The position numbers were made by a program, and so were the translations under genes. A stretch of DNA of 64,000 nucleotides from Saxidomus purpurata (lineage: Eukaryota > Mollusca > Bivalvia > Venerida > Veneridae): NCBI GenBank assembly GCA_022818135.1, contig JAFMSR010000008.1, positions 7,492,140 to 7,556,139 on the forward strand, written 5' to 3'. Shown here piece after piece: positions 28,537 through 43,200 of the stretch (within the stretch, counting starts at the first letter, position 1; each line of letters opens with the position of its first letter). A model generated the notes under the pieces. That model was not told the DNA's origin. It did not search any database and was given only the letters and a program-made list of their open reading frames with translations.

Positions 28537-29031
28537 ATGTCACATATAAAGTTTATTTATGAAGATGTTAAGGAATTGCAAAGATGGATACATATATTTA
28601 CATTAAAAGTGATGAGAGTGACTCCTACTGTCTACCGATTTAAAATTCATTTAAATACACCTTTTACTTTTGATGGATTTTGGAAAGTTGCTTTAACAGA
28701 ATTTTACGCACAAAAAAACAAACAAGTCAAAGTATCCAAATCCATAAACAGTGACATTGTTTGCATTTCTACAGACATCATTAGAGAAAGTATAATTTTG
28801 GGAAGCGAACAACCTGTGTTGAGGCGTATGCGAAAAACCTCTACTACAGCATGGAACTATGTATTTGATACCCCCTATTATTTACCTTTAAAGAAAAAGG
28901 AAATTATAGAGTTTGAAATCACTATAAGAGATGGTGACAATGACGATTTTGCGTTATTTTTACAGCCACCATTGTATCTAACACTTCATTTTAAACGCTA
29001 TCCATTTTGTATTAGTTATGAGTCACTCTAA
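28537..29031 (+). CDS. Penton-like minor capsid protein of Polinton/adintovirus type
   Basis: This is a 164-residue frame starting at ATG 28537. The first 20 or so residues are not recognisable and may be shortened by the LINE insertion upstream. From there it follows the pattern I associate with the penton/minor capsid proteins of Polintons and adintoviruses: a strand-rich start with FDGFWKVALTEF, a middle variable part, then YYLPLKKKEIIEFEITIRDG and LTLHFKRYPF at the end. In the virus-like relatives this protein forms capsid vertices; that role is inferred. It overlaps the next gene by 14 bases. No frameshift or stop is visible. Similarity is by recall, not by search. Confidence 0.6.
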   Translation: MSHIKFIYEDVKELQRWIHIFTLKVMRVTPTVYRFKIHLNTPFTFDGFWKVALTEFYAQKNKQVKVSKSINSDIVCISTDIIRESIILGSEQPVLRRMRKTSTTAWNYVFDTPYYLPLKKKEIIEFEITIRDGDNDDFALFLQPPLYLTLHFKRYPFCISYESL

Positions 29032-29401
29032 ATTGTATATACCAGACGCACAGAAATGGATTGAGTTTTTAAAACAATTGTCTGCTAAAAAAAAACTTAC
29101 ACAAACTGGAGGTAGTAAAATGTTACATATGGCTTCAGGAGGGAAGGAGAATGTCAACACCAAATCAGTTGTGCTTAACTCAATAGCCCCGGCACAACAG
29201 ACAGTTGAACAAGCCAAAAGTGAGTTGAAACGAGAATCTTTGAAAACTGCCGCTAAGTCAAAACATTTTAGTAACTTGAAAACAAGAGACAAGAACACAT
29301 CGGCAAAAAAGCACAGCAAAGGTTTAAGTAAAAAGTTGAAATCGACAAAAAATCGGATGAACAACACCCACAAAAATCCGCTGTCAAGAAAAGAAAATTA
29401 A
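29018..29401 (+). CDS. Small basic protein, candidate core or virion protein
   Basis: It has 127 residues and opens within the last codons of the penton-like gene (ATGAGTCACTC). Residues 1-20 are moderately hydrophobic (LYIPDAQKWIEFLKQL), followed by a TGGSKMLHM segment. Residues from about 70 onward are extremely rich in Lys, Ser and Asn, as expected of a nucleic-acid-binding core protein. The 14-base overlap suggests co-transcription or reinitiation, as in compact viral gene blocks. I do not know a named family with certainty. Confidence 0.5.
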   Translation: MSHSKLYIPDAQKWIEFLKQLSAKKKLTQTGGSKMLHMASGGKENVNTKSVVLNSIAPAQQTVEQAKSELKRESLKTAAKSKHFSNLKTRDKNTSAKKHSKGLSKKLKSTKNRMNNTHKNPLSRKEN

Positions 29402-29480
29402 TTAGGAATATATTTGGATCTTACAAAAACAAACATTAATGTAACCACATTTTCAACTTTAATTAGTTGGATATAGATAG

Positions 29481-30120
29481 TCGGGTGAGAAGGGCATATT
29501 TGAGTGCAATATCTGTTTAAAACCATTCGCTAGAACCTATAATATGTTACGTCATAAAATGTCTGCACATAAAACAGACAAAAATGATAATGATATTTTT
29601 GATTCCCCAAACACAAAAGGCGTGGACTTATCCGACGAGGAATTATCTGATGAAGAAATGGATATTAATCATAATTACGAGGATGAAGACGAACAGGATG
29701 ATACTAACACTACTAATCCTTGGGCAAATCTTATGGAGGAAGCATTTGAACATTGTCAATCGGATTTCGAGAGACGTGTAAAACACCTTGTAAACGATAA
29801 TGGACTAAATGAAAAACAATCACGTAAAAGGGCATACTGGGACATGACAAGTCAATATCGTAGTGCCTTGATGAGTATTTTCTTGGAGAAAGCTGTTTGG
29901 TACAGTACTATAAAGAAGGACAGTCTAAAGCTATATCAGAGACAGAGATCTTGATAACTTTGAACCGGAGGAGGCTCTAAAGTATGCAGTTTATAAAAGG
30001 CGATTTCTATTTGACAAAATACTGATGCAATATGATGCTCCAGAAATTGAAAGTGATGTAGAAAATTCAAGTAATGATGAGGACAATGATACTGATGAGG
30101 ATGATAACAATGACAGTTAA
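29481..30120 (+). pseudogene. C2H2 zinc-finger, acidic-linker protein of the Polinton-like element, one frameshift
   Basis: The open frame begins after a stop at 29478 and reads a perfect C2H2 finger (FECNICLKPFARTYNMLRHK then MSAH, spacing C-2-C-12-H-4-H) before the first ATG at 29544. So translation must start further upstream or by splicing. An acidic linker (residues rich in Asp/Glu) follows, then a helical region with NPWANLMEEAF and a second conserved-looking part DNFEPEEALKYAVYKRRFLF, and an acidic tail ending at TAA 30118-30120. The frame breaks near 29950 between the two helical parts, so the copy is disrupted. Similar finger-plus-helical proteins occur, as I recall, in bivalve genomes, but no function is known to me. 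Confidence 0.6.
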
Positions 30121-30819
30121 CAACAGCGTATGGGACTGAGACAATATATCAATGTGCTTTTAAATATATATTTTCAGATATGTCATAAATGGATGTTAAA
30201 GATTACTACATTAAGTGTGCTTATGTCACTATGTGTCAGTTTATTTATGTGTATAAACAGAAATAAAAATGTTTAAATTGAATTGTCTTGAGAGTTTTTC
30301 TGTTTATGTACACTTTTGCCTATTTGTTTTGGATCATGTTAAATTGTCCTTAAATAATGATAAGACTGGTAAAATCAGACGACCTGTCAACAACCTTTCG
30401 TCAACCAGCGTAGTATTCTTCAACACTAGTTCTACCATCACATTTTGTACCGAAAACAATTATAAAGTGTTGTAAAGAAGTATCGATGCGTTAAACTGCC
30501 GTTCGTTGTTATGCATTGAATCAACTTCATTTACAAAAGTATAAACAAACGAGAAGAAAATTGAAAGCATCAACCTTCGACTAACTGACCTTTAAATCCA
30601 TCCAAGTATAAAGTATAGCTAAATTAATGCGTTGTATGATTTGAGTTTGATGTTTATTCAATTAAAACCGAATGCAGTGACATTTTAATCGTCCATTTCA
30701 AACCTACTTTACATAATGACTTTATTGCTAAACCTAACGGTCAGGACATAAAAGAAAATCATTTTGTTTGAAAAGGACCCTAATGTGAGGGTTTGCACAG
30801 CAAATATGCACGGTTCATG
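30121..30819. other. Non-coding part of Polinton-like element
   Basis: AT-rich, with no ORF worth reporting. The 68-codon frame at 30269 has no recognisable content. Confidence 0.5.
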
Positions 30820-31205
30820 CTCATTTTTACTTATGTTTGCTCATTTTCACTAATTTGTGCTCATTTTTACTCATTTGCTGCTCATTTCTACCCAGTTTTG
30901 CTGATTTCTACTCATTTGTAGCTCATTTCTACTCATTTTTGCTCATTTTACTCATTTTTTGCTCATTTTTGCTCATTTGTATTTTTTAAAACTCATTTTT
31001 ACTCATTTGTTGCTCATTTTTACTCATTTGTTGCTCAGTTTTACTCATTTGTGCTCATTTTTACTCAGTTGTTGTTCATTTCTACTCATTTGTATTTTTA
31101 ACTCATTTTGCTCTTTTTTTTTGCTCATTTTTACTCATTTGTTGCTCATTTTTACTCATTTGTATATTTTAAAAATCATTTTTACTCATTTGTTGCTCAT
31201 TGTTT
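30820..31205. repeat. GCTCATTTTTACTCATTTGTT minisatellite
   Basis: placeholder. Confidence 0.9.
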
Positions 31206-34200
31206 TGGCGGACGTCCGATTTTATCAGTTTTATAAAATTTTATTTTATAAAAGTTTATTAAATACATTTATATCTTTCTAAACGTCCTGTTCCTAGTGT
31301 CAAATATTTTGTAGACTGTGATTTTATTGTTCAAAGGTTCTTTATTATAAGTTTGAATAAATAAATGTTGAAACTTTACAGATTCTGTTGTTGGTCTTAT
31401 CCCCGGTTTATTGTATAAAATGACTAGGGTTAATATTTTAGGGTAAAAAGTTTTCTTTAACTTTGTTCCTGTAAAAATGTAGGACTAAATCTCAGTAAAA
31501 CATTCATGGATAGCGGTATTATTTGAATTCAAAGTCCTCTACCAGTAAAGGCTCGTGATAATGTTTAACATGTTGGTGGTTAAATAATTAGACCATCTTA
31601 TGTTATAAAGCATGTCGAGGGCTTGGCGCAAAACTGGACCAACTCAGTTTTTGTAAATTTTTCAGGAGACACAAAAAACTGAATAAATTTCTTAAAATTA
31701 TGATTACATGAATGAAAATTTACACTTTTGATGTGAATCCTCACTAGATTTGGTAAATGATTTTATTTTTTAATTATTTTTAGTCTAATTATGGTTTTAG
31801 AAAGTTGGACTTATCTTGCACTGAGTTTTTCAGTGCAAAACAAGTCCATCTCAAGTTGGACCTATTATGCAACAAATAATTCAATGCAAAAAAGGTCCAA
31901 CTTCAAATGGACTTGTTTTGCACTGAAAGTTAAAAGCAGATTAGGTCTAACTTGCAAAAAACAATCGTTTTGGAAAAACTGTTCCAGATTAATCAATTAT
32001 TATGGGTTTCATGTTTTAAACTTTCAGTATGGACCAAATAATATTTCGTAACTGACAACTGAAAATCATCTCCTTCTCTGCAAAAACAAAGATTAGACTT
32101 TGTGGCAAATATATCTTCAGCCAAGTAACAACAACTGCTATGAAAACCTCCAAATAAAATTTATTTCAAAGTTAAGAGTTCGAACCTATTTAAAACCTGA
32201 TCATTTAAAAAATGCTTTAGAGTGAACATTAGCATGATCCCATTATATTCCGTCAAAGAATAATTCCTCTACATATATAAAACACTTCAATAACAACTGC
32301 ATGGATGCAGAAAAGTCAGCTCATATACACATATAACTTTACAAAGTTAAACAAAGACAAAAACACTGTATATCAATAAATCTGTGTTGATCAACATTTT
32401 TAATAAATGACCAGCTATACTGTAACTACTTTACTATCAAACCCGTATCAAGACCATAAAAAAGTGGTTGTTCCTGAAGTGGGTAAATCTCATTGGAAAA
32501 CATGTAGTAGATTTAGAACAAGAGGGCCGAGATGGACTTATATCATTCACCGGTATATCAATTGCCAATAATACAAGAGGTCATGATTTTAACATAATTC
32601 GTAGAGGTCCACTACACAATGCTTAGTAACATTCCAAATGTCTAAGCTCTGCCTGTGGGCCTTGTGGTTTTTTGAAGATTTCCCTATACAAGCCTAAGCT
32701 AAATCAAGTGACCCCCCTCCCGGAAAAGGTTAATTTTCAACCGGGGGTAATGATTTGAACAATCTTGATAAAAGTCCACACGGCAATGCTACATGCTAAA
32801 TATCTGAGTGCTAGGCATTGTGGTTTCAGTGAAGACTTTTTAAGTTTTTCCTATGCAGAATCAAGAGACGCCCCTGGGTTTGGTCAGTTTGACCCAAGGG
32901 TCATGTTTTAAACAAACATGGTAAAGGTCAACTAGGCAATGCTTAGACATGCCAAATATCTCAGCTCTAGGCCTAGTTGTTTCAGAGAAGAAGATTTTTA
33001 AAGTTTTTCCTATATAAGCCTATGTTAAACCAAGTGACCCCCTAGTAGGGTTAATTTTGACCCAGGGGTCATTATTTGAACAATCTTGGTACAGGTCCAC
33101 TAGACAATGCTACATGCCAACTATTTAAGCTCTAGGCCTCGTGGTTTCAGAGAAGATGATTTTAATAAAAGTTTTTCCTAATAATTAAGTATATAGCCTA
33201 TGTAAAACAAAGTGACCCCTCCCAGGCTGGGTTAATTTTAACCCAGGGGTAATAATTTGTACAATCTTTGTAAAGGTCCACTAAACAATGCTACATGCTA
33301 AATATCTAAGCTCTAGGCTTTGTGCTTTCAGAGAAGATTTTTCAAAAGTTTGTCCTAATTTTATGCCATATCAACCAGAGTTCTGCATGGAATAGAATCG
33401 TTTTTGCCCGATTTTTGTCTTGATAAATGAGGCAGTAAATCTGTGATTTACTGTTTGAAATTACAAATTCTTTCATGGAATGCATTCACACATGTTTATG
33501 TGTCAGAATTTCGGAAAAATAAAGAAATTAAAGAGGTGAAAAAAATGCCAAAATATAACGAATATATTGACAAACAAGACCTAAATATGCTTCATTTCCA
33601 TGTAACATAGCCCTGTCTGTAACAGTATCATATTTATAATAAGAATTTTTGTCTTAAACTTATTTCAGTTATAGAATAAGTACATGTACCAGAATATACT
33701 GAAAACTAGTTTTCGACCAACACCTCAGTTGGACACATTTTGTCATGGCTGGTCACGTATTATCCATTGCCTAAATTTAAAAGTAGTATCAAAAATTTTA
33801 CTTTAAATCTAGTCACACCACTATGTATCTAGTATCTAGAAATCATGGTGTATTCTCAGTATATTTTTGCTCTTACAAAGCTGTTTTAAAGCTTTATAGT
33901 TTGGGAGGGTCTTTATTGCAATACAATGGCTAAACAGTTGGAAATATGTAGACCTTCTGTGATTTGGCTGCTCTAGTACAGTTATGCCTGACACCAAGGT
34001 TTAATGTTGAGGATGTCAAGTCACTCTATAAAAAATTAAAAATATTGTGCAACATTATTTAACTGGAACTCAATAGGTAGTGAGTACAATTTGACCACAC
34101 TTTTTACAAGATTTTCAATATTCATTTTAAAAAGGAATGCTTAAAAGTATTTTATATACATCAGTGCACGATAACATTTCTAGATACTAAGAAAGGTGGT

Positions 34201-37200
34201 CAGCCTTCGTGGTCTAGTGGTAAGAGCCACTGACTTGAACTCACTATAACTTTACATAGATTGAGAGTCATGGGTTCGACCGACCATGTTAGAAAGAATG
34301 TAGTACTGGTATAGTAAGGTAAACTGCCTGGCTGTTAGAATGACCAAAATACGACTGGAATGGGCGCACGTTCCTTCTTGAACTGTAATTCAGTTTAAAT
34401 CAAATTTAACTGTCATAGCAGCAAGATGCTACTACACTAAATTGTAAGAATAAGCTATTTAATCAGCAAAATTATGCAAAGAGAAAATGTAATACTGGTA
34501 TATAAGTCCCGTGTTTGAAACCAAGCCTTTGCACAAGGTGTTAATGTTACAGTTTTGTGTCGCAATGTTTGACGTTACCGCACTTGATTTTACTTTCCAC
34601 TTAGTGCGATCTTTAGAAAATATCATCATTATTTTTTTCATGAAACATCAAATACCTGTGTCAACGGTTCATAGCTCTAAGGTTGTTGGTAAAATGTTGT
34701 CTTAGTATGTGTGTAGGAATTGAACATGCGTCCAAATAGTAAATGACACAAAATCTAATGCTGTTTGCTCCCGTTATTGAAAATATTCATGCAGCTAATT
34801 AAGATGTGCAATGTAAAAGAACATGTATATTTCTAACGTGTTCCTTGAATGCATTTAAAATGACTGTTTTTCAAATGCACGTATATAGAACATTTATTGC
34901 TCAATGATTTCCTAACCATGGGTTCGATTCAGAATCATTTTTGCTTAATAAAAAACATCAAAGCAAGGACAAATCATTGACAAGCACTTTTATTATAATT
35001 CTTGCGACAAACAAAGATATCTTTAATAAAAGAATAAAGTCATGAAAATGTTACAGCTTTTTATTATATTACTATACATACTTGCAGAATAGTAAATTCA
35101 AGTAACTCATGCAAAAGTTCTATAAAATTATATTTTATAAAACCTTAACATCAATTTTAAAGGAAAACTTTAATCCTTTACACCGCGTCACGCGGCATGG
35201 TATTTGTTATTAAACTTATTTTTTAAGGCTATCATATCATAATTGTGCTGATACTAAAAAATTTGATATTTGTTTCCTTTGACTATTATAATATTTTTCC
35301 ATTAGTTTGATGCAAATTAAGTCTATCTGAGATATTCAGTTGGGATTCATTAATAATTTCAGTGCAAAACAAGTCCAACTCAAGTTGGACCTCTTTTGCC
35401 TCAATGCAAATTGTTGTTTTGAGATGGACCTGTTTGTTTCTTAGCAACAGTTTCATAAAAAGTAAAGAGATAAGTCATTATTTTTGCACTGAATGTGTAT
35501 CTTACTGAATACTGTTTAATTATGTAAAAAAGTGATTTTGTGAAAAATTTGACTTGGACCAGTTTTGCGCCAAGCCCTCGATGTGATACATTTCCCTCTC
35601 CCTTCAGTTTATGCTCAATAAAAATTACTTATTTAATTAAACTAGTCTGACTGAACAATATGGGACTAGTGTTTACTCACCATGGGCCATCTTCCGGTGT
35701 TAATTATTGTTGAAACCATACCTATGCAATTTTGAGGGACTAATCACGGCTCATTTAATAAAAGCGGTTTAAAGTATTCTTACAAATCGGCTAAGGGTTA
35801 CCTAGGGTCAACAAGACAGTAAAACGGGTCAGTCAACTAAATATGCTTGGGTGCACAATATCGGTTCAGGGTCACCTAGGGTCAACGTTGGAGGTGTAGG
35901 AGGTTAAGCGGTTAGGGTTCATTAAAAGGCCAATGTACGTATGTGGTAAAGGTGGTTAGGGGTCAAGTGGTTCGGCAGTTTCCCACTACTGACATTACAA
36001 CTTTTAAATAAACTGACGTAAAGAAATACAGTTTTCCTGAAAATCGAACTGGATAGATAAAAGGTATAGTAATAACTGAATGGAACTACATTGTTATGTT
36101 TTCCTTCGTTTTTTTGTACTAAACACCACCTCGGAAGTATCGCTGGCTCTTTTTTACCACTCTCCTCTATAATGTTTACAAGCCGTGTAGTTTTTGTCGG
36201 AAATAATAATAATAACACATTTGTAATAATAAATTCTTTATTTCATGAAGGTAAGCACATTAAGTGAAAACACAAACAATACACTTATTTACAATGTGGC
36301 CTTCAAAACAAAATTTTCATTGTATGCTAACGCTAATGGATCTGACATATAATCTGGAAATAATTTATTCTTGCATTTAAAGACCATTTTGCACCTGTTA
36401 GTTAAAGTCAACCAGTCTAGCTTTGAAATAAATCTATGGAATGCGTATTAAATAGGCTTTGTAGAATGATACGAGCAATACGTTTTTATTGTTTAATAAT
36501 CTTATTTATATCACTTTTAAAATGAATGCCTTTACCCCATACATAATCAAAACATAGAACAATGTATCCGTTATAAAACATTTTCCTCATATCATCATTT
36601 AAATAGAATTTAATTTGTTTTTGCATACTGGTGTGATTTGCATATCATCAATATAAAACCTAAAACTTTTTGAGACGTAACGATTTCAATATGTGTACCG
36701 TTAATGGAAAGGTTTAATTTTCGGACATTTTTTATTCTGTTTTTTTTTTATAAAACTAACATACATTTTTATTTATCTGGATGCAGTGACATGTTCTTTC
36801 GAGAACACCAACTTGATCCAATTAAGAAACATTGTGAAGACCGTTTTCTATTCAGTTGCAAATAGGGTTTTAAAAATCAACATAAGTGTGAATGAAATGT
36901 CAATTATCAATTTTTACCGTTTTTTATATGGTGGAGTGGGTAACGCTCTGGACTACCAATCCGGAGGTCCCCGGTTCGATTCTCGGCCGGGGCACTGGAT
37001 ATTTCAGAAACGCTTTTCAGTGTTTCCCACCTATCTGAGATGAACTGGTTAGAAACCCAGAGGTAGTCTCGCGTGTATCGGTGCTATACGCCGGTCACGT
37101 AGAAAAGAACCAAGGGATCTATTCGTAAAAGAGCTAGGGTCTTGTACCCGGATTCCCTTGTATCTGCTACCGTGATTTTAATCCCATTTTAGGTATGATG

Positions 37201-40200
37201 ATTCAAAAGCCTTAATTTATATAGGCAGTATGAGCTTCATGTGAACCCACATGAACTTTGAATAGCTATTAAAATATTAAAACTGTTTCAATAAAATTTT
37301 CCGCAATGCGCGGAATCACTTTTACCGACTCTGTATAAATTCGAAAATATTTGATTGACGCATCAACTACTAGTATGTTGCCATTTCGGGCAGTTTTTGG
37401 GTCGATTGTTAAAATCGACCTAAAGTTAACAGAGTATATCGCCCTTACGGCCGAACGCACAACATACAAACAAGTAGTTCCATATAAACAGTTGTTAGGC
37501 ATTATAGTGTTTTTAAAATTATATAGTAAAAAATCTAAATAATTTAAAAACATTTCAGAATAGAATAATATTATTTCGTTATTGTTCTTTAAATGTGTAA
37601 TTAATCGTAAATACTATTAATGCGCGAACGAACGACTTGGACATACAAATTTATAACAACTCGTTTTTTACCAATTACTCTATATTCGCGGACATAGAGC
37701 AGTTGGTAGAGATGCTGGAAATTGAAATTGCGCTGACTTACTGCGGCGGACGCGAGTTCGAAACCCATTTAATACAGTTTTTTTTACATTTTTCTTCTGT
37801 TTTACTTATAATTTTAAGACTTTAAACCATTTTAAATGTTTTACAGCAAATAATCATAGAAAACTTCATTCATGTCAAACTTATAAGGATAATGTTAATA
37901 AGACATACTGTATACATATTATTCGATAACAGTAAAGTTCAGTCAGTAGTCGTGTCAGGTTTTGCTTGTACAACCAGAATTGGTTTCCTTGGGTTCTTTT
38001 GGAGCCATGCCTCAACATCAATCATCACCAATTTCTAGAATATTTACATATCAGTTTTGTTTGTGGGCCCGCTGTGATACTTTGTATCACTGTTTTTCTT
38101 GTTCAATTATTAATCTTTTTTGATCTTGCTCATTGTTCAGTTTTTGCCTACAATTTAGGATAGGAATTTATTTTGTATTATTGACACAATACACTCAACC
38201 CTATGGGCAAATCCCATAACTTTTGAATGACATTAAAAGTTGTGCAAACTTTGAATTTTCAGTTCAGGTTTGTAAAAATCCACTTCTCAGTTACCATTCA
38301 CAGCTATGATACTTTATAGGGTAGTTGAACATACATGTAGTCATTGAATGCAAAAGGTAAGCACATGGGTTCCTATCAAAAGTAAAGTTTACACATATGG
38401 TTAAAGGTCAAACTCTGTGGACATTTGTGTCTCCAGTTTGTTGATAACTTTACTCATGCATGGGTTGCCCTGATATTTACACATGTGTTCAGAGACAATC
38501 GACCCTCCAGTACTTTCAGTCCTTTGATTAGTAACGTCGGCGCAATTTTCTGTATGTGAAACAGAGAGGTAGCTAGACTAGCTAGACTATAGTAACAAGT
38601 AGAAAAGTTGCTGCGGATCGCAGCAAAGAAGATAGCGTTGCCCAAATGATGATGACTTGTATTAAAGGCAGAACTGTATTAGACTTCGGAACACGATTTT
38701 GAGACGTTAAAAAACAAGAGAGAGACACAACGCAATTAAATCGACTGATTTTCTTCACTTGACTAGAACTGCCAACAAGAGTAGCCATCTTGACCCTATA
38801 TCGTCCACCTGAGTGCATGGCCTACTTATTACACAATGTGATCAAAATCAACCTTGATCTATATGTGTCCCAGATTTAGTTAGGTTATCACCAAGACCGG
38901 AAGATTCTGGCTAATTCTCATAAAATTAGTTATAAGATGTGACTTTTAGAGCAATAAAAAGTTATCTCTTGAGCTGATCTTGTTACCTAGTTTTGGATCC
39001 AAGGTGACCACCATTCCAATATAACATAGACAAACATTTTGACCAATGTTCATTTGATTGGCTATAAAATATGGCTTTTAGAGTGTTTACAAGGTTCTTC
39101 TTTAATTTGACTGTGTGACCTACATTGTAGTTTCTATATAACTCCAGATGATCCAGATTCAAACTTGACCTAGAAATCATTGAGACAAACATTTTGACCA
39201 ATTTACATGATGGTAGACTCTAGAATGTGGTCGACAATATAATCACATGCATACTCTTAATATACTTTACAACTTTAATACAGGGGCCGATTGATTAAGA
39301 CCAAGGAATGGAAAGAAGCAAGTTTTTTTTTTAGTTTCAAATTACACTGAGTCTTGCAGTTACGACAATATACCCGTCAAATCCCTGGTTGCAGTGTTTA
39401 GAGTGTTATAATAATTGTTTATGACTACAATAACTGTGCAAAGACATATATATACAAAATTTATACAAGTATATTAAGTGGAAGTGTATTTTACCGTTAT
39501 TGCAAGGAAAACTTTGTGGCATACAGACTGTAATATTTCCCAGAGTAGTAAGTATAAGATGGTGTTCTATTAATCATTTGTTTTACAATATGTCAGAGTT
39601 TTTCTACCTAGAGTAAAAGAGCAAAATCTAGAAATTTGTGCAAAGGAAAGTTTCCAAAGGAAACGGATGCTCCCGCTTTGTGCTTTTCAGTAACATGCAA
39701 ATATGAAAATGTATAACGACTATCATACAGGTGCATACATGTGTTTCTCTGAACTATTAAGTGCAAATGTGGCCATAATCGAACTTGACCTGTAAGATGG
39801 ATATTTACGAATGTAAATTCTATATAGTGGTCATCTGTAGTGTACATAGGCTATATTCAATGCATTGTTACTGTACTTTCTATGCGAACATTTTTCCTGA
39901 CCATCATAATGGGGAGAAACAGTCCCGCAAAGATCGTTATGGCGGGTCTTTCAATTTGGAAAAAATTTTGGGGGTAAAAGACTACACCACGGAAAGCACG
40001 AAACGTACTGGAAATTTCCGCCGATATGAACAAAACAATAAACAAAGAATACTCAGAAGTCGGTAAAACATGAGCGGGCCTATATACACTCGTTGAACTA
40101 ATATTGAATTCTGTAGTTTCTATTACAGATGAAAACGTTCCGATACTGCTCTTAGTGCTCAATATTATTACTTTAACAATGAAAAATCATGTTTGGTTAC

Positions 40201-43200
40201 ACATGTACCAAATGCAGATATTTTTAAAACTGAAATGATAACGCTATTGTGTGTTTGTCATATTGGCGAAAATTTCTGGTACGGTCGGCCTTTTGAGTGT
40301 TCTGGTCTGGTCAGGTCAGGGTTTTACCACATACCTCAATATTCACCGAAATGAACTGTTATTTGCCGAAAAAGAAATGTTTAATATAAAACACGATTAT
40401 TCATCATTTTTATCATTAAACTATTCTGTGCCTTTGTAGCAAATTTAGAATACTGCACTGTTTACCAGTGGAATTTAGTTCAATGTCAGTAACTTCAACG
40501 AAGTCTTTTCAGTATCGAAAACGAATTTATTCACTACTACCGATACGGTGATAAATTGATCATTGCCACCTCACCAGTGACTTCCAGTTACATTACCCCA
40601 AACATGCGTTGCGCTGAGGCGCAACGCAATAATTCCTGTCAAATTTTATCACAGTGTAGTAAGAGTTTTAGAAGATGAAGCTATGCCGCGTAACTTTCTA
40701 TTTACATGACTTTGTGACCTTGACCTTTGACCCAAAAAACAAACTTCATATAATGATGCTTTCTGGCAATTTCCTTAAACGCAAGCAATTTGTTAGGTAA
40801 TACAGTAAAGAATAGACAAAATTCAACAGTAATTTCATAAGACGGGACCTACGAAGACCCATACACAGCAGGCAAGCCCAGAAAAATGGAATTGAACACC
40901 GTTCTCCCATGCGACTGATGAGAATACTTACCACTATAGGATTGTTGTTAGCTGATTACAAGGAATTACCTATGTGGAAATTGCCAAGTTTGAATGCTTG
41001 TTTTTCTTATCAAATATGTTGCTGACTGAGAAAGTATAATTACTCTTCACTCATAATTAACATTGGTTGGGAGGTAACGACATATTATGTTGACAGATAT
41101 CAGATATTTACGTAATATCATTATTAAACCATCCATGAAAGGCTAAAAAAACGCGTTGATATTGCATTGACCCTTTTCATGGGGTATTATCCAATTAAAA
41201 GGTGCCTTATATAGTAAGAATGTTATACAGTATTATGCTATAAAATGTACAGTTACAAATGCAACAATGAAACAATTTGCTGAACTTTGCTGTTCTTGTC
41301 ACTAAACAAACCCATGGCAATTTATCTTCAAGGCTTGAAATTTTGCATGGAATCTATGTACAAAGTATATTAATTGATAACTTATTATGTTACTTCCAAA
41401 GTATCTATTATTTGTATTTTGAGGTTATTCAGCTATATATTCCCAGTCATTATCGATAAAATCAGCGGTTTAAAGTATACTGTAGTACCGTAAACCATTC
41501 AATAATCTATGTAGAGTTGTTGTTGTACAATAAAAGGGTGGATGCGAGCCTCTATATTGATTAAACTGTCTCGGTGCACAATAATTACCCGTGTGAAACA
41601 TCCGGATTCGTTATAATCCGGCAATTTACGGTATCGTTCGGAAATATCCTAACCATCTCATCTTAATGACGTAACAACCGCATATAATGACAAAACTACC
41701 GTATATAAAGAAATTACTACCGCATATAATGCTGTAAGCACAGCATATAAGGAAATCGCATGTACAGCATATAATGCGAGATCCACAGCGTATATTAACG
41801 AAAGTACAACACAATGTTATATGCACTGCATGTAAGGATAAAAGCACCACACAGTCACTACCACATATATTTCATTTTGCACATCATATAATGTAAAAAG
41901 CACCACGTATAACGTTTTATCTACTACACACAATAACAAATCTACTGCATATATTGCACTGCATATAAAGACAGTACCACCTCATATAAGAAGAGTTGTA
42001 CTACATATAACAAAGAAAGTACAACATATAAAGTAACTTGTACCACACACAATGAACTATCTACCACGTATAATTAAATATCTACTTCATATAATAAAAT
42101 ATCTACTGCATATAATGAAATATGTACCGCATATAAGCAAACAAGTCATGATAAGACGGTCATGGCGTTCCATAGTTAATTGTAGCAAATTTACATCTTG
42201 TGTATCGCAGATCATTTTATAAGCAATCTCGGTTTAAAATGGATCAAAAATCTGACAGTTTTCCAAAACGTTCATTTATGGATGCAAAAGATATTGAATG
42301 GCGACATAGATCCAAGCCGGACTATAGTGTTGTAAATGAGAAATTTATGAACGAGAGAACAAACAAGCATCCTGAAGGATCCCTTGAAAAAACTGTTGAA
42401 GATTTAGTTAAAACATGGGAAATGGAGAGCAGTCACAAACCGCGGGCACAGGTAATTGTTTATTTTACATATGGCGATTTTTCTCTTTATTCAGACATCA
42501 ATTACTATGGCGTGTAATATGTTGTAATATCATACCCATTTTCAATGAAAACTAGGGGTTTTTAGCTCACCTGACCTGGCTCAGGGTGAGCTATTAGGAT
42601 CGATGAATGTCCGTCGTCCGTCGTCCGTCCACATTAGTTCGTTAACACTCTAGTGGTCACATTTTTGCCTCAATTGTCACGAAACTTGGTCAGGTTGTTT
42701 GTCCCAGTAATTACTCGGACGAGTTCGAATATGGGTCATCTCGTATGAAAAACTAGGTCACATGACCCAAAATAGAAAAATCTTGTTAACACTCTAGAGG
42801 TAACATTTTCAGCCCAAATATCCTGGAAATTTGTCAGAAAGATTGTTTTGATGATTTCTAGCTCAAGTTCGAATATTGGTCATCTGGAGTCAAAAACTAG
42901 GTCACACAGCCTGAATATGGATAAACCTTGTTAACACTCTAGAGGTTACATTTTCAGCCCAAATACCCTGGAAATATGTCAGAAAGGTTGTTTCGATGAT
43001 TTCTAGCTCAAGTTTTAATATGGGTCATCTGGGGTCAAAAACTAGGTCACAGAGCCCAAATATGGAAAAGCCTTGTTAATACTCTAGAGGTAACATTTTC
43101 AGCCCAAATATCCTGGAAATTTGTCAGAAAGGTTGTTTCGATGATTTCTAGCAACTTTGTTAAAAGCAGTTGTACTCGGGTGAGCGATAAAGGGCCATCA

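Larger units (their letters stand above)
26930..35990. mobile_element. Polinton/Maverick-like element, internally deleted
   Basis: Long terminal inverted repeats begin AGTAGTGGGAAACTGCC and end with the exact complement. They run about 0.75 kb per side and are nearly identical (they differ by a few substitutions and a 45-bp indel). Long repeats with AG...CT ends are known for Polintons. The inside holds a penton-like capsid gene, a small basic protein overlapping it, and a zinc-finger gene, all on the plus strand. I find no protein-primed polymerase, integrase, packaging ATPase, protease or double-jelly-roll capsid gene, so this is a deletion derivative. A LINE tail (27722-28440) and a 4-kb element (31615-35581) have inserted into it. 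The flanks show no clear target duplication (AAGTATT versus GACATT). Endogenous viral-type element, not an active virus. Confidence 0.8.
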